A program made the translations under genes and the position numbers. Shown here in pieces: positions 1-5,578 of a DNA stretch of 10,095 nt. Origin of the DNA: CAITNM01 sp964446295. Lineage in GTDB: Bacteria > Pseudomonadota > Alphaproteobacteria > Paracaedibacterales > CAITNM01. Under the pieces are notes generated by a model. The model was not told the DNA's origin, made no database searches, and saw only the letters and a list, made by a program, of their open reading frames with translations. Each line of letters begins with the position of its first letter. The stretch's first letter is position 1. The stretch is from assembly GCA_964446295.1 (NCBI GenBank), contig CAYUNR010000053.1:1-10095 (forward strand), in the 5' to 3' direction.

Positions 1-1
1 A

Positions 2-505
2 GTTAAACGGGTTGGCAAAGACGCAGTACGTTTTATGATGATTTCTCGCCACCAAGATATGGTTATTGATTTCGACTTTAAAAAAGCGGTTGAGCAATCA
101 AAGGACAACCCATTATTTTATATTCAATATGCTCATGCTCGTATTCATTCGGTATTACGTCATGCTGCGCAAATTTTTGGTGGATTACCCAAAACAGAAT
201 CCCTTGAATGCCTAAATGATGAAGCCGAATTGACCCTTATAAAAGGATTGATTCAATGGCCGCGTGTTGTAACATCTGCAGCGCATCACCTAGAACCACA
301 CCGCGTTACAAATTATCTGTATGATTTGGCAAGCCTGTTTCATAGTTTGTGGAACAAGGGCAAAGACAATACGCAGCTTCGGTTTATTGATGAAAAATCT
401 CCAGCGCAAACTGCGGCGCGCCTGGTACTTTTGCAAGCAACGGTTTGCATTATTGCTGAAGGACTGAATCTTTTAGGAATTACTCCTGTGGAAGAAATGC
501 GCTAA
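2..505 (+). CDS. argS: Arginyl-tRNA synthetase, C-terminal part (5' end outside window)
   Basis: This is the last 167 residues of a class I aminoacyl-tRNA synthetase that attaches arginine to tRNA-Arg in the cytoplasm. The frame is open from the first full codon at position 2, so the catalytic HIGH/KMSKS core lies upstream of the window. Visible are the FMMISRHQDMVIDFDFKKA stretch that leads out of the catalytic core and the SKDNPLFYIQYAHARIHSVLRHA segment that begins the DALR-type anticodon-binding helical domain. The rest is helical and ends in EEMR, as expected for an ArgS tail. The wording of these motifs resembles alphaproteobacterial ArgS (recalled, not searched). The stop codon shares one base with the sfsA start (TAATG), so the two genes are probably co-transcribed and translationally coupled. 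Identity is secure; only the missing 5' part limits the description. Confidence 0.95.
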   Translation, partial: VKRVGKDAVRFMMISRHQDMVIDFDFKKAVEQSKDNPLFYIQYAHARIHSVLRHAAQIFGGLPKTESLECLNDEAELTLIKGLIQWPRVVTSAAHHLEPHRVTNYLYDLASLFHSLWNKGKDNTQLRFIDEKSPAQTAARLVLLQATVCIIAEGLNLLGITPVEEMR

Positions 506-1203
506 TGCAATTTCCTAGCCCATTGGTGTATGGAACGCTTCTTAAACGATATAAACGGTTTTTAGCTGATATTAAGCTTGATAGCGGCGAAGAGTTGACC
601 GTACATTGCCCAAACCCGGGCGCTATGATGGGCATTACTTCTCCAGGATTAAAGGTTGCTTTATCGAAAGCAGCAAACCCTGCACGCAAATTAGCTTATA
701 GCTGGGAAATGGTTGAAGTGGATGACACTTGGATAGGGGTAAATACAAGTAATCCCAACCAAATTGTAGCAGAAGCACTAGCAAACAATGCCATTCCAGA
801 ATTAGCTGGCTATAAAAACATTAAAGCAGAAGTGAAGTACGGTCAAAATTCCAGAATCGATTTTTATCTAACCGACGGCCCAACCCAAATGTGTTTGGTC
901 GAAGTAAAAAATGTTCACTTGATTCGCGGGAACCATATGGCGGAATTCCCTGATTGCGTAACGGCTCGTGGTGCAAAGCATCAATTAGAATTAGCGGAAC
1001 AGGTCAAAAATGGGATTAGAAGCGTTGTATTATATGTTGTGCAACGAAATGATGCCCTGAGCTTTAAAGTGGCGGATGATCTTGATAAAGCGTACGGTCA
1101 GGCTGCACAATCTGCAGCCGATGCTGGCGTTGAAATGCTAGCCTATAGCTGCAATATGGAAGCTAATGGCATCACCTTAAAACAACCATTGAAAGTTTTG
1201 TAA
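505..1203 (+). CDS. sfsA: SfsA family protein (sugar fermentation stimulation protein homolog)
   Basis: This 232-residue protein has the full SfsA family length. SfsA was named in E. coli for stimulating maltose metabolism and was reported to bind DNA, but its biochemical role remains unclear. Visible family marks are the N-terminal SPLV.GTLLKRYKRFLADI strand region (residues 5-23), HCPNPGAMMG (34-43), KLAYSWEMVEV (62-72), and a nuclease-like core with NSRIDF (115-120) followed by VEVKNV (132-137). The D119...E133-x-K135 arrangement resembles the PD-(D/E)XK active-site pattern known for this fold. FPDCVTARGAKH follows, also typical of the family. The ATG at 505 overlaps the argS stop by one base, and GGAAG at 490-494 could act as ribosome binding site. 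A function beyond the family name is not established. Confidence 0.95.
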   Translation: MQFPSPLVYGTLLKRYKRFLADIKLDSGEELTVHCPNPGAMMGITSPGLKVALSKAANPARKLAYSWEMVEVDDTWIGVNTSNPNQIVAEALANNAIPELAGYKNIKAEVKYGQNSRIDFYLTDGPTQMCLVEVKNVHLIRGNHMAEFPDCVTARGAKHQLELAEQVKNGIRSVVLYVVQRNDALSFKVADDLDKAYGQAAQSAADAGVEMLAYSCNMEANGITLKQPLKVL

Positions 1204-1243
1204 GGTCCTAAACTCCAATAAAATCAATGAATTTTTGTCCATC

Positions 1244-1278
1244 CTTGAAAATTGGTATTCACATTCCCAATTTTCAAG
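1244..1278. repeat. Perfect 12-bp inverted repeat upstream of the ATPase gene
   Basis: CTTGAAAATTGG (1244-1255) is exactly repeated in inverted form as CCAATTTTCAAG (1267-1278), separated by 11 bases. In RNA it would form a stem-loop 41 bp beyond the sfsA stop, and it may help end the argS-sfsA transcript, although no clean run of T follows. In DNA the right arm abuts a perfect TATAAT (1279-1284), so the repeat covers the -35/spacer zone of a likely promoter and could be an operator. The sequence alone does not decide between these roles. Confidence 0.6.
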
Positions 1279-1284
1279 TATAAT
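1258..1284 (+). promoter_or_regulatory. Candidate sigma70-type promoter of the DUF4143 ATPase gene
   Basis: A perfect -10 hexamer TATAAT lies at 1279-1284, 30 bp before the ATG at 1314. The best -35 candidate is TTCACA at 1258-1263 with a short 15-bp spacer, so the -35 call is weak. The whole spacer lies inside the 12-bp inverted repeat. An AGGA at 1297-1300 is the nearest ribosome-binding-like sequence but sits 13 bases from the ATG, which is somewhat far. Confidence 0.45.
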
Positions 1285-1313
1285 TCATTAAAGTCTAGGA
1301 AAATATTGACAAA

Positions 1314-2462
1314 ATGATTGATAGAACTGGCTATATTGAGACAATAACTCAAAACCTTAAAACGTTTAAAGTTTGTGCTCTTCTAGGGCCTAGGCAATGC
1401 GGAAAAACAACGATTGCTACACAATATGCAAATTTGTGTAAGGAAAAAGGAGAAGAGGTACATTTTTTTGATTTAGAAGATCCTGACCACCTTAACGCCT
1501 TAGAAAATCCAAAACTTATTTTTCAAAGACTCTCTGGTTTAATTATCATCGATGAGATACAACGCATTCCTGAAATGTTCACCGTTATTCGTGTAATGGT
1601 CGATCACTACGATAAAAAATTTCTCATTTTGGGCAGCGCATCACAAGAATTAATTCGCCAATCCTCTGAAACACTTGCAGGAAGAATTATTTACAGTGAG
1701 GTGCATCCGTTTAGGTTCAATGAAACTCATGCAATAAATCAACTATGGTTTCGTGGGGGATTTCCTCTTTCTTATCTATCAGAATCTGAACAAAGTGCAC
1801 AAGAATGGCTAAAGGCCTACGTAAAAACTTTTTTAGAAAAAGATATTCCGTCTTTTGGTTTTGATATTAATCCATCAATTATTCGTCGTTTCTGGACAAT
1901 GCTATGCGGCTACCATGGAAATATTTTCAATGCCTCTGAATTAGGACAATCGCTTGATTTAAATCATAAAACAACTCGACGATATTTAGACATTTTAACT
2001 GGCACTTTTATGATGCGCACTTTGCAACCTTGGCATGCTAATATTCAGAAACGTCAGGTCAAACAACCAAAAGTCTATTTTAGAGATAGCGGAATTTTCC
2101 ATGTGTTAATGGGAATAAAAACTTCAGAAGATTTGCTGTTAAACGCAAAGCTAGGAGCCTCGTGGGAAGGCTTTGCAATGGAAGAAATTATTTCTGAATT
2201 AAAAGCAGATCCCGAAGATTGTTTTTTCTGGGCAACTCATGGAGGCGCAGAAATTGACTTGCTAATCAAAACACCCACAGGCTTAAATGCTTATGAATTT
2301 AAATTCTCAAATCAACCTAAAATCACCAAGTCTATCCAAGAAGCAATTACAACTTTGGAACTAAAAAAAGTTTCAATTGTTGTGCCTGGCAACATGGAGT
2401 ATCCGTTGTCCGAACAAGTTTGGGTAGTTGGTCTTGAAAAATTACTGGCACCTCAATCATGA
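1314..2462 (+). CDS. AAA family ATPase with DUF4143-type C-terminal domain
   Basis: This 382-residue protein belongs to the widespread AAA_14/DUF4143 ATPase family, whose cellular role is largely unknown. The N-terminal ATPase domain shows Walker A GPRQCGKTT (25-33), Walker B LIIIDEIQ (76-83), a sensor-like LILGSAS (104-110) and the family's LAGR (121-124) before a V.PF.F segment. A winged-helix-like part follows (about 185-240, including NHKTTRRYLDIL). The C-terminal domain carries YFRDSGIFHVL, SWEGFAMEEII, GGAEIDLLI and YEFKFS; the E-I-D and E-x-K residues match the PD-(D/E)XK-like pattern described for DUF4143. No signal peptide or membrane segment is seen. The gene has its own promoter-like region, and its stop overlaps the tilS start (ATGA), so tilS translation probably depends on it. 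Such genes are often multicopy and mobile between strains; insertion between sfsA and tilS is an inference. Confidence 0.9.
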   Translation: MIDRTGYIETITQNLKTFKVCALLGPRQCGKTTIATQYANLCKEKGEEVHFFDLEDPDHLNALENPKLIFQRLSGLIIIDEIQRIPEMFTVIRVMVDHYDKKFLILGSASQELIRQSSETLAGRIIYSEVHPFRFNETHAINQLWFRGGFPLSYLSESEQSAQEWLKAYVKTFLEKDIPSFGFDINPSIIRRFWTMLCGYHGNIFNASELGQSLDLNHKTTRRYLDILTGTFMMRTLQPWHANIQKRQVKQPKVYFRDSGIFHVLMGIKTSEDLLLNAKLGASWEGFAMEEIISELKADPEDCFFWATHGGAEIDLLIKTPTGLNAYEFKFSNQPKITKSIQEAITTLELKKVSIVVPGNMEYPLSEQVWVVGLEKLLAPQS

Positions 2463-3421
2463 AAACACTAAAAGAAAAAGTCTTTGCTGCATTTGATCAG
2501 CACATAACCGCACCTAGCTGCACCATTGTGGTTGCCGTATCAGGTGGGGCAGATAGTCTGGCATTAACCTTACTGGCAAATGAATATGCGAAATTAAAAG
2601 GACACGCAATTGAAGCGGTCACTGTTGACCATGGATTGCGGTCTGAATCTTCAGCAGAAGCAGCAACAGTTTTTGGTATACTGAGCGCTAAAAATATTTC
2701 GCACCACACCCTTATTTGGAGCCACGAAGAGAGCCTGAATCGTAAACATGAACGGGCGCGCGCGGCACGGTATCAGTTACTTATTGATTTTTGTAAAAAA
2801 TATGAAAATCCCGTTTTGATGACGGCACACCATGCACAAGACCAAGCTGAAACAATTCTCATGCGATTTTTAAAAGGGTCAGGCCCAGCTGGGTTTCAAG
2901 CAATTCAGGCGGTTCGACATGAAGATGATATTCCAATTATTCGCCCCTTGCTTGGAATTGCACCAAGCGATTTACGCCAACACCTTAACGAACAGGGGAT
3001 TAAGTGGATTGAAGACCCTTCAAATACGGATGCTTACTATGAACGAACAAGGGTTAGGCAGTTGGCACAACACATTAAAGACTTAGGATGGGATGAAAAT
3101 GGAATAATAACATCTGCTGCAAAAATTTATGGTTTGCACCAATCGTTAGAAAATTTGACATCGGGGTATGCTGAAGGTTTTGTCATGAATACTTCTCCTC
3201 TAACTGTTGATCAACCAATATTTTTCAACTGTCCATTACAAATTCAGCAAGAATGGTTAAGAAGTGCCATTTGGTCAATTGGCGAAGCTAGTTACCCCAA
3301 ACCTTATTCCACAATTGATGCGGTATTAGAAATACTTAAGCAACCAAGAGTTGATGGCTACAAAGTAGCAGGATGCTTCATTAACGTTAGCAAAAAGCGG
3401 ATTTTTATAACAAAACATTGA
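2459..3421 (+). CDS. tilS: tRNA(Ile)-lysidine synthetase TilS (short form)
   Basis: TilS uses ATP and lysine to convert C34 of the CAU-anticodon tRNA-Ile to lysidine, so that it reads AUA as isoleucine; the enzyme is normally essential. The PP-loop ATP pyrophosphatase motif SGGADS is at residues 28-33, followed by VDHGLR (56-61), ARAARY (100-105), TAHHAQDQAET (122-132) and IEDPSNTD in the family's usual order. At 320 residues it has the catalytic domain and part of the linker helices, but is shorter than the roughly 430-residue E. coli enzyme and lacks a recognisable TilS C-terminal domain. Short forms of this kind are known among bacterial TilS proteins. The ATG at 2459 overlaps the upstream ATPase stop by 4 bp (ATGA) and lacks a clear ribosome binding site, which suggests translational coupling. 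Family identity is secure. Confidence 0.95.
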   Translation: MKTLKEKVFAAFDQHITAPSCTIVVAVSGGADSLALTLLANEYAKLKGHAIEAVTVDHGLRSESSAEAATVFGILSAKNISHHTLIWSHEESLNRKHERARAARYQLLIDFCKKYENPVLMTAHHAQDQAETILMRFLKGSGPAGFQAIQAVRHEDDIPIIRPLLGIAPSDLRQHLNEQGIKWIEDPSNTDAYYERTRVRQLAQHIKDLGWDENGIITSAAKIYGLHQSLENLTSGYAEGFVMNTSPLTVDQPIFFNCPLQIQQEWLRSAIWSIGEASYPKPYSTIDAVLEILKQPRVDGYKVAGCFINVSKKRIFITKH

Positions 3422-3443
3422 AATGTGACACCTGCACCACATT

Positions 3444-3472
3444 ATGACAAAAAAGTATCACACATATATAAT
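3444..3472 (+). promoter_or_regulatory. Sigma70-type promoter for the small secreted protein gene
   Basis: ATGACA (3444-3449, one mismatch to TTGACA) is followed after exactly 17 bp by a perfect TATAAT (3467-3472). Transcription would begin near 3479, leaving a 5' leader of about 75 nt before the ATG at 3554. A second TATAAT at 3534-3539 has no credible -35 element and would leave almost no leader, so the upstream pair is preferred. Confidence 0.65.
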
Positions 3473-3490
3473 TTCATGAAAATTTTTCAT
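3472..3490. repeat. Operator-like AT-rich palindromes at the predicted transcription start
   Basis: A perfect 15-nt palindrome, ATGAAAA-T-TTTTCAT (3476-3490), overlaps a perfect 10-nt palindrome TTTCATGAAA (3472-3481). Both sit directly on the -10 box and predicted start point of the promoter at 3444-3472, where a repressor would block polymerase. A further TGAAAATTT half-like copy lies at 3500-3508. In AT-rich DNA short palindromes arise by chance, so the regulatory reading is an inference. Confidence 0.4.
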
Positions 3491-3553
3491 AACATTATGT
3501 GAAAATTTATAAACTGCACTATAACTGCATTATTATAATTTTAGAGTTTTTTA

Positions 3554-4030
3554 ATGAAATTAAAAGCATTACTATTAGGCTTAGCAATTGCAACAAGCCA
3601 TACTGGATATTCGATGGACGGTATACAAGAACCAGAAAATGCTGCATGCAGAGTGGTCAGAAACTTTGTAACAATCGAAACAGAAATATATGATGGCATT
3701 CAGTCAATTACCAACGTTCTTGCTGAAATTTTAGGTCAAGAAGACAAATGCCCATCTAAAGTAACGTGGATAGCGAGCGAAGAACCTTCAGACGGAATGA
3801 GAACGCTTATTGAAAGCACAAACACTCAATTTAGCGATGGATTCATAGAATTTTTTAAAGCAATAAAAGCAATGGATGTAAGTACCATTACTACCGCCCC
3901 GGAAGAATCACAAGACGAACTAATAGAAAGTTTTGTGCAAGAGATCCTATCTTGCCATAGAAACTATTGTCTTCTTATAACAAAAACCTCTAAAGATTTT
4001 TTTAAAGCTGCAGAAGCTTTAGAGGAATAA
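3554..4030 (+). CDS. Small secreted protein of unknown function, four cysteines
   Basis: I do not recognise the family of this 158-residue protein. It begins with a clear signal peptide: KLK, then a hydrophobic core ALLLGLAIA, then a polar stretch ending near residue 20 (HTGYS), so export through Sec and release into the periplasm or outside is likely. The mature part is acidic and looks mostly helical. It holds four cysteines, at residues 32, 66, 134 and 139, an even number that could form two disulfide bonds. No catalytic motif, repeat or membrane anchor is visible. The gene stands alone between tilS and tRNA-Thr with its own good promoter and a hairpin just downstream. The ATG at 3554 is chosen because it gives a complete signal peptide; the ribosome binding site is weak. 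It may be a host-interaction protein, but nothing in the sequence proves this. Confidence 0.75.
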   Translation: MKLKALLLGLAIATSHTGYSMDGIQEPENAACRVVRNFVTIETEIYDGIQSITNVLAEILGQEDKCPSKVTWIASEEPSDGMRTLIESTNTQFSDGFIEFFKAIKAMDVSTITTAPEESQDELIESFVQEILSCHRNYCLLITKTSKDFFKAAEALEE

Positions 4031-4040
4031 AAATATCATA

Positions 4041-4060
4041 GCCACCTTGCAAAAGGTGGC
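4041..4060. terminator. Hairpin after the small secreted protein gene, possible terminator
   Basis: GCCACCTT (4041-4048) pairs perfectly with AAGGTGGC (4053-4060) around a GCAA loop, which is a stable GNRA tetraloop. It lies 10 bp after the stop at 4030, the right place for a terminator. It is not followed by a T run on the plus strand, so it may instead protect the mRNA 3' end or depend on Rho. Confidence 0.5.
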
Positions 4061-4072
4061 TGCCTCAGCCCA

Positions 4073-4101
4073 TTGCAAAAAACCATACCGCCGGATATAA
4101 A
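4073..4101 (+). promoter_or_regulatory. Promoter for tRNA-Thr and probably glyA
   Basis: TTGCAA (4073-4078, four of six consensus bases) and TATAAA (4096-4101, five of six) are separated by 17 bp. The predicted start near 4108 lies only a few bases before the mature tRNA 5' end at 4111, as is usual for tRNA promoters. No separate promoter fits in the 30 bp between the tRNA and glyA, so this one probably drives both. Confidence 0.6.
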
Positions 4102-4110
4102 TAGTAGACC

Positions 4111-4185
4111 GCCGTTGTGGCTCAGTGGTAGAGCACACCCTTGGTAAGGGTGGGGTCGAGAGTTCGATTCTCTCCAGCGGCACCA
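4111..4185 (+). tRNA. tRNA-Thr, anticodon GGU, CCA end encoded
   Basis: The whole cloverleaf is visible. The acceptor arms GCCGTTG (4111-4117) and CAGCGGC (4175-4181) pair with one G-U. The D arm contains GCTCAGTGGTAGAGC. The anticodon stem CACCC/GGGTG (4136-4140 and 4148-4152) encloses loop TTGGTAA with anticodon GGT at 4143-4145. The T arm GAGAG-TTCGATT-CTCTC spans 4158-4174. Discriminator A at 4182 is followed by an encoded CCA (4183-4185). The anticodon reads ACC and ACU threonine codons. The gene lies 30 bp upstream of the predicted glyA start. Confidence 0.97.
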
Positions 4186-4202
4186 TTCAACATTCAACTT
4201 TT

Positions 4203-4218
4203 AGGTGATGCTTTCATA
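4203..4218 (+). promoter_or_regulatory. Shine-Dalgarno and apparent ATA start codon of glyA
   Basis: AGGTGA (4203-4208) is a six-base match to the anti-Shine-Dalgarno sequence. After 7 bases it is followed by ATA (4216-4218), which is in frame with glyA and lies just before the first residues alignable with other serine hydroxymethyltransferases. No ATG, GTG or TTG is in frame between the tRNA end and the conserved region. The out-of-frame ATG at 4208 overlaps this ribosome binding site. Either ATA is the true start, or one base is wrong here. Confidence 0.55.
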
Positions 4219-5454
4219 CATTTTAACGACACAGAAATTTTCGACGCAATCGCTGGTGAATTGATTCGCCAACAGAATCAAATTGAGCTAATTGCCTCAG
4301 AAAACATTGTAAGTCCTGCTGTGCTAAAAGCACAGGGGTCTGTTCTTACCAATAAATACGCCGAAGGATACCCTGAAAAGCGTTATTATCATGGTTGTGA
4401 ATACGTTGATAAAGTAGAAGCCATTGCCATTGAACGAGTAAAAAATATTTTTGGCGCTGGATTTGCTAATGTGCAGCCTCATTCTGGGGCCCAGGCAAAT
4501 CAGGCTGTTTTTCTAGCTCTTTTAAATCCTGGGGATACAGTTTTAGGCATGGACCTAAGTGCTGGTGGGCATTTGACCCATGGTTGCAAAGTTAACATGT
4601 CGGGCAAATGGTTCAATATAGTTTCATATGGTGTAGATGATAACACGCACCTTATTGATTATGATGCCGTTGAAACGTTGGCGTTGGAACATAAACCTAA
4701 GCTTATTATCGCAGGTGCTTCGGCCTACCCTAGATTTATTGATTTTCATCGATTCAAAAAAATAGCCGATAAAATTGGTGCTTTTTTGATGGTTGATATG
4801 GCACATTACGCCGGTTTAATTGCCGGTGGCGTGTACCCAACCCCAATGCCTTTTGCTGATGTTGTTACATCGACCACCCATAAAACCTTACGCGGTGCCA
4901 GAGGCGGCATTATTTTGACCAACCGTGAAGATATAGCAAAAAAAATTAATAGCGCTGTTTTCCCTGGCCTGCAAGGCGGACCATTAATGCATGCTATTGC
5001 TGGTAAGGCTGTTGCCTTTGGTGAGGCATTACAACCAGAATTCAAAGACTACGCGTTTCAAATTGTGAAAAATGCGAAAGCTTTAGGTGAAACTTTAAAA
5101 GAAGGTGGAATTGACCTTTTGACGGGCGGAACTGATTGCCACATGTTGCTGCTTGATTTGCGTTCAATTGGCATTAGCGGCAAAGATGCTGCAGATGTTC
5201 TAGAGCAAGCAAACATGACCTGCAATAAAAATGGAATCCCTAAAGATCCGCAGCCACCAACAATTACCAGTGGTATTCGTGTGGGCACGCCTGCAGCTAC
5301 GACAAGAGGATTCAAGGAAGAAGAATTCAAAGAAGTAGGCCGAATGATGCTTAGCGTTTTAAAAGCTGCAGCTCAAGGAAATGCACAAAGCGAAATTGCT
5401 ACGGCAAAAGCGCAGGCAATTCAGTTATGTAAGCGATTCCCTATATACGAATAA
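4216..5454 (+). CDS. glyA: Serine hydroxymethyltransferase
   Basis: GlyA is a cytoplasmic PLP enzyme that interconverts serine plus tetrahydrofolate with glycine plus 5,10-methylene-tetrahydrofolate, the main one-carbon source for thymidylate, purines and methionine. Family motifs are IELIASEN, TNKYAEGYPEKRYY, NVQPHSGAQAN, GGHLTHG, MVDMAHYAGLIAGG and TSTTHKTLRG, whose lysine (residue 223 from the ATA start) is the PLP Schiff-base residue. TSGIRVGTPAATTRG is near the C-terminus. From ATA 4216 the protein has 412 residues, against 417 in E. coli, so it is full length. The frame stays open back into the tRNA-Thr gene (TTG at 4141, GTG at 4150), but starts there would require translating tRNA sequence and are unlikely. 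The TTG at 4261 would remove conserved helix residues. Probably transcribed with tRNA-Thr and released by tRNA 3' processing. Identity is certain; the start is not. Confidence 0.93.
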   Translation: MHFNDTEIFDAIAGELIRQQNQIELIASENIVSPAVLKAQGSVLTNKYAEGYPEKRYYHGCEYVDKVEAIAIERVKNIFGAGFANVQPHSGAQANQAVFLALLNPGDTVLGMDLSAGGHLTHGCKVNMSGKWFNIVSYGVDDNTHLIDYDAVETLALEHKPKLIIAGASAYPRFIDFHRFKKIADKIGAFLMVDMAHYAGLIAGGVYPTPMPFADVVTSTTHKTLRGARGGIILTNREDIAKKINSAVFPGLQGGPLMHAIAGKAVAFGEALQPEFKDYAFQIVKNAKALGETLKEGGIDLLTGGTDCHMLLLDLRSIGISGKDAADVLEQANMTCNKNGIPKDPQPPTITSGIRVGTPAATTRGFKEEEFKEVGRMMLSVLKAAAQGNAQSEIATAKAQAIQLCKRFPIYE

Positions 5455-5463
5455 ATCTATGCT

Positions 5464-5494
5464 TGGTTGGATTGGTAATGATCCAACCATTTCT
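5464..5494 (+). terminator. Rho-independent-like terminator of glyA
   Basis: TGGTTGGAT (5464-5472) pairs perfectly with ATCCAACCA (5481-5489) across an 8-base loop and is followed at once by TTTCT (5490-5494). The hairpin begins 10 bp after the glyA stop. The T tract is short, so termination may be partial. Confidence 0.65.
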
Positions 5495-5518
5495 AAAACA
5501 AGTCCATCAGGTCAAATT

Positions 5519-5545
5519 TTGTAAATAAATATTATTTATGATAAT
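5519..5545 (+). promoter_or_regulatory. Candidate promoter with palindrome upstream of the secreted-protein pair
   Basis: TTGTAA (5519-5524) and GATAAT (5540-5545) form a weak promoter pair with a short 15-bp spacer. TATGAT at 5537-5542 is an alternative -10. The spacer is filled exactly by a perfect 15-nt palindrome, ATAAATA-T-TATTTAT (5525-5539), which could be an operator. The region is very AT-rich, so this is a low-confidence call. Confidence 0.35.
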
Positions 5546-5578
5546 TTTTAAGCATGTAATCTCTAATTTGGGTCGTCT

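Noticed and set aside
3422..3443. AATGTG/CACATT inverted repeat after the tilS stop as a terminator
   Set aside because: Only six weak pairs around a 10-base loop and no T run; too weak to call.
3499..3693. 64-codon ORF overlapping the start of the small secreted protein
   Set aside because: It is in another frame, has no ribosome binding site and no sensible protein; the secreted protein with a signal peptide explains the region.
4047..4080. Direct repeat TTGCAAAA (4047-4054 and 4073-4080)
   Set aside because: An eight-base repeat in AT-rich DNA is expected by chance; one copy is explained by the hairpin, the other by the tRNA promoter.
4141..4215. glyA reading frame extending upstream to TTG 4141 or GTG 4150
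   Set aside because: These codons are inside the tRNA-Thr anticodon arm; the extra residues do not match the family, and tRNA processing would cut the message.
4624..5330. Minus-strand ORFs inside glyA
   Set aside because: They are shadows of a strongly conserved gene on the plus strand and resemble no protein family.
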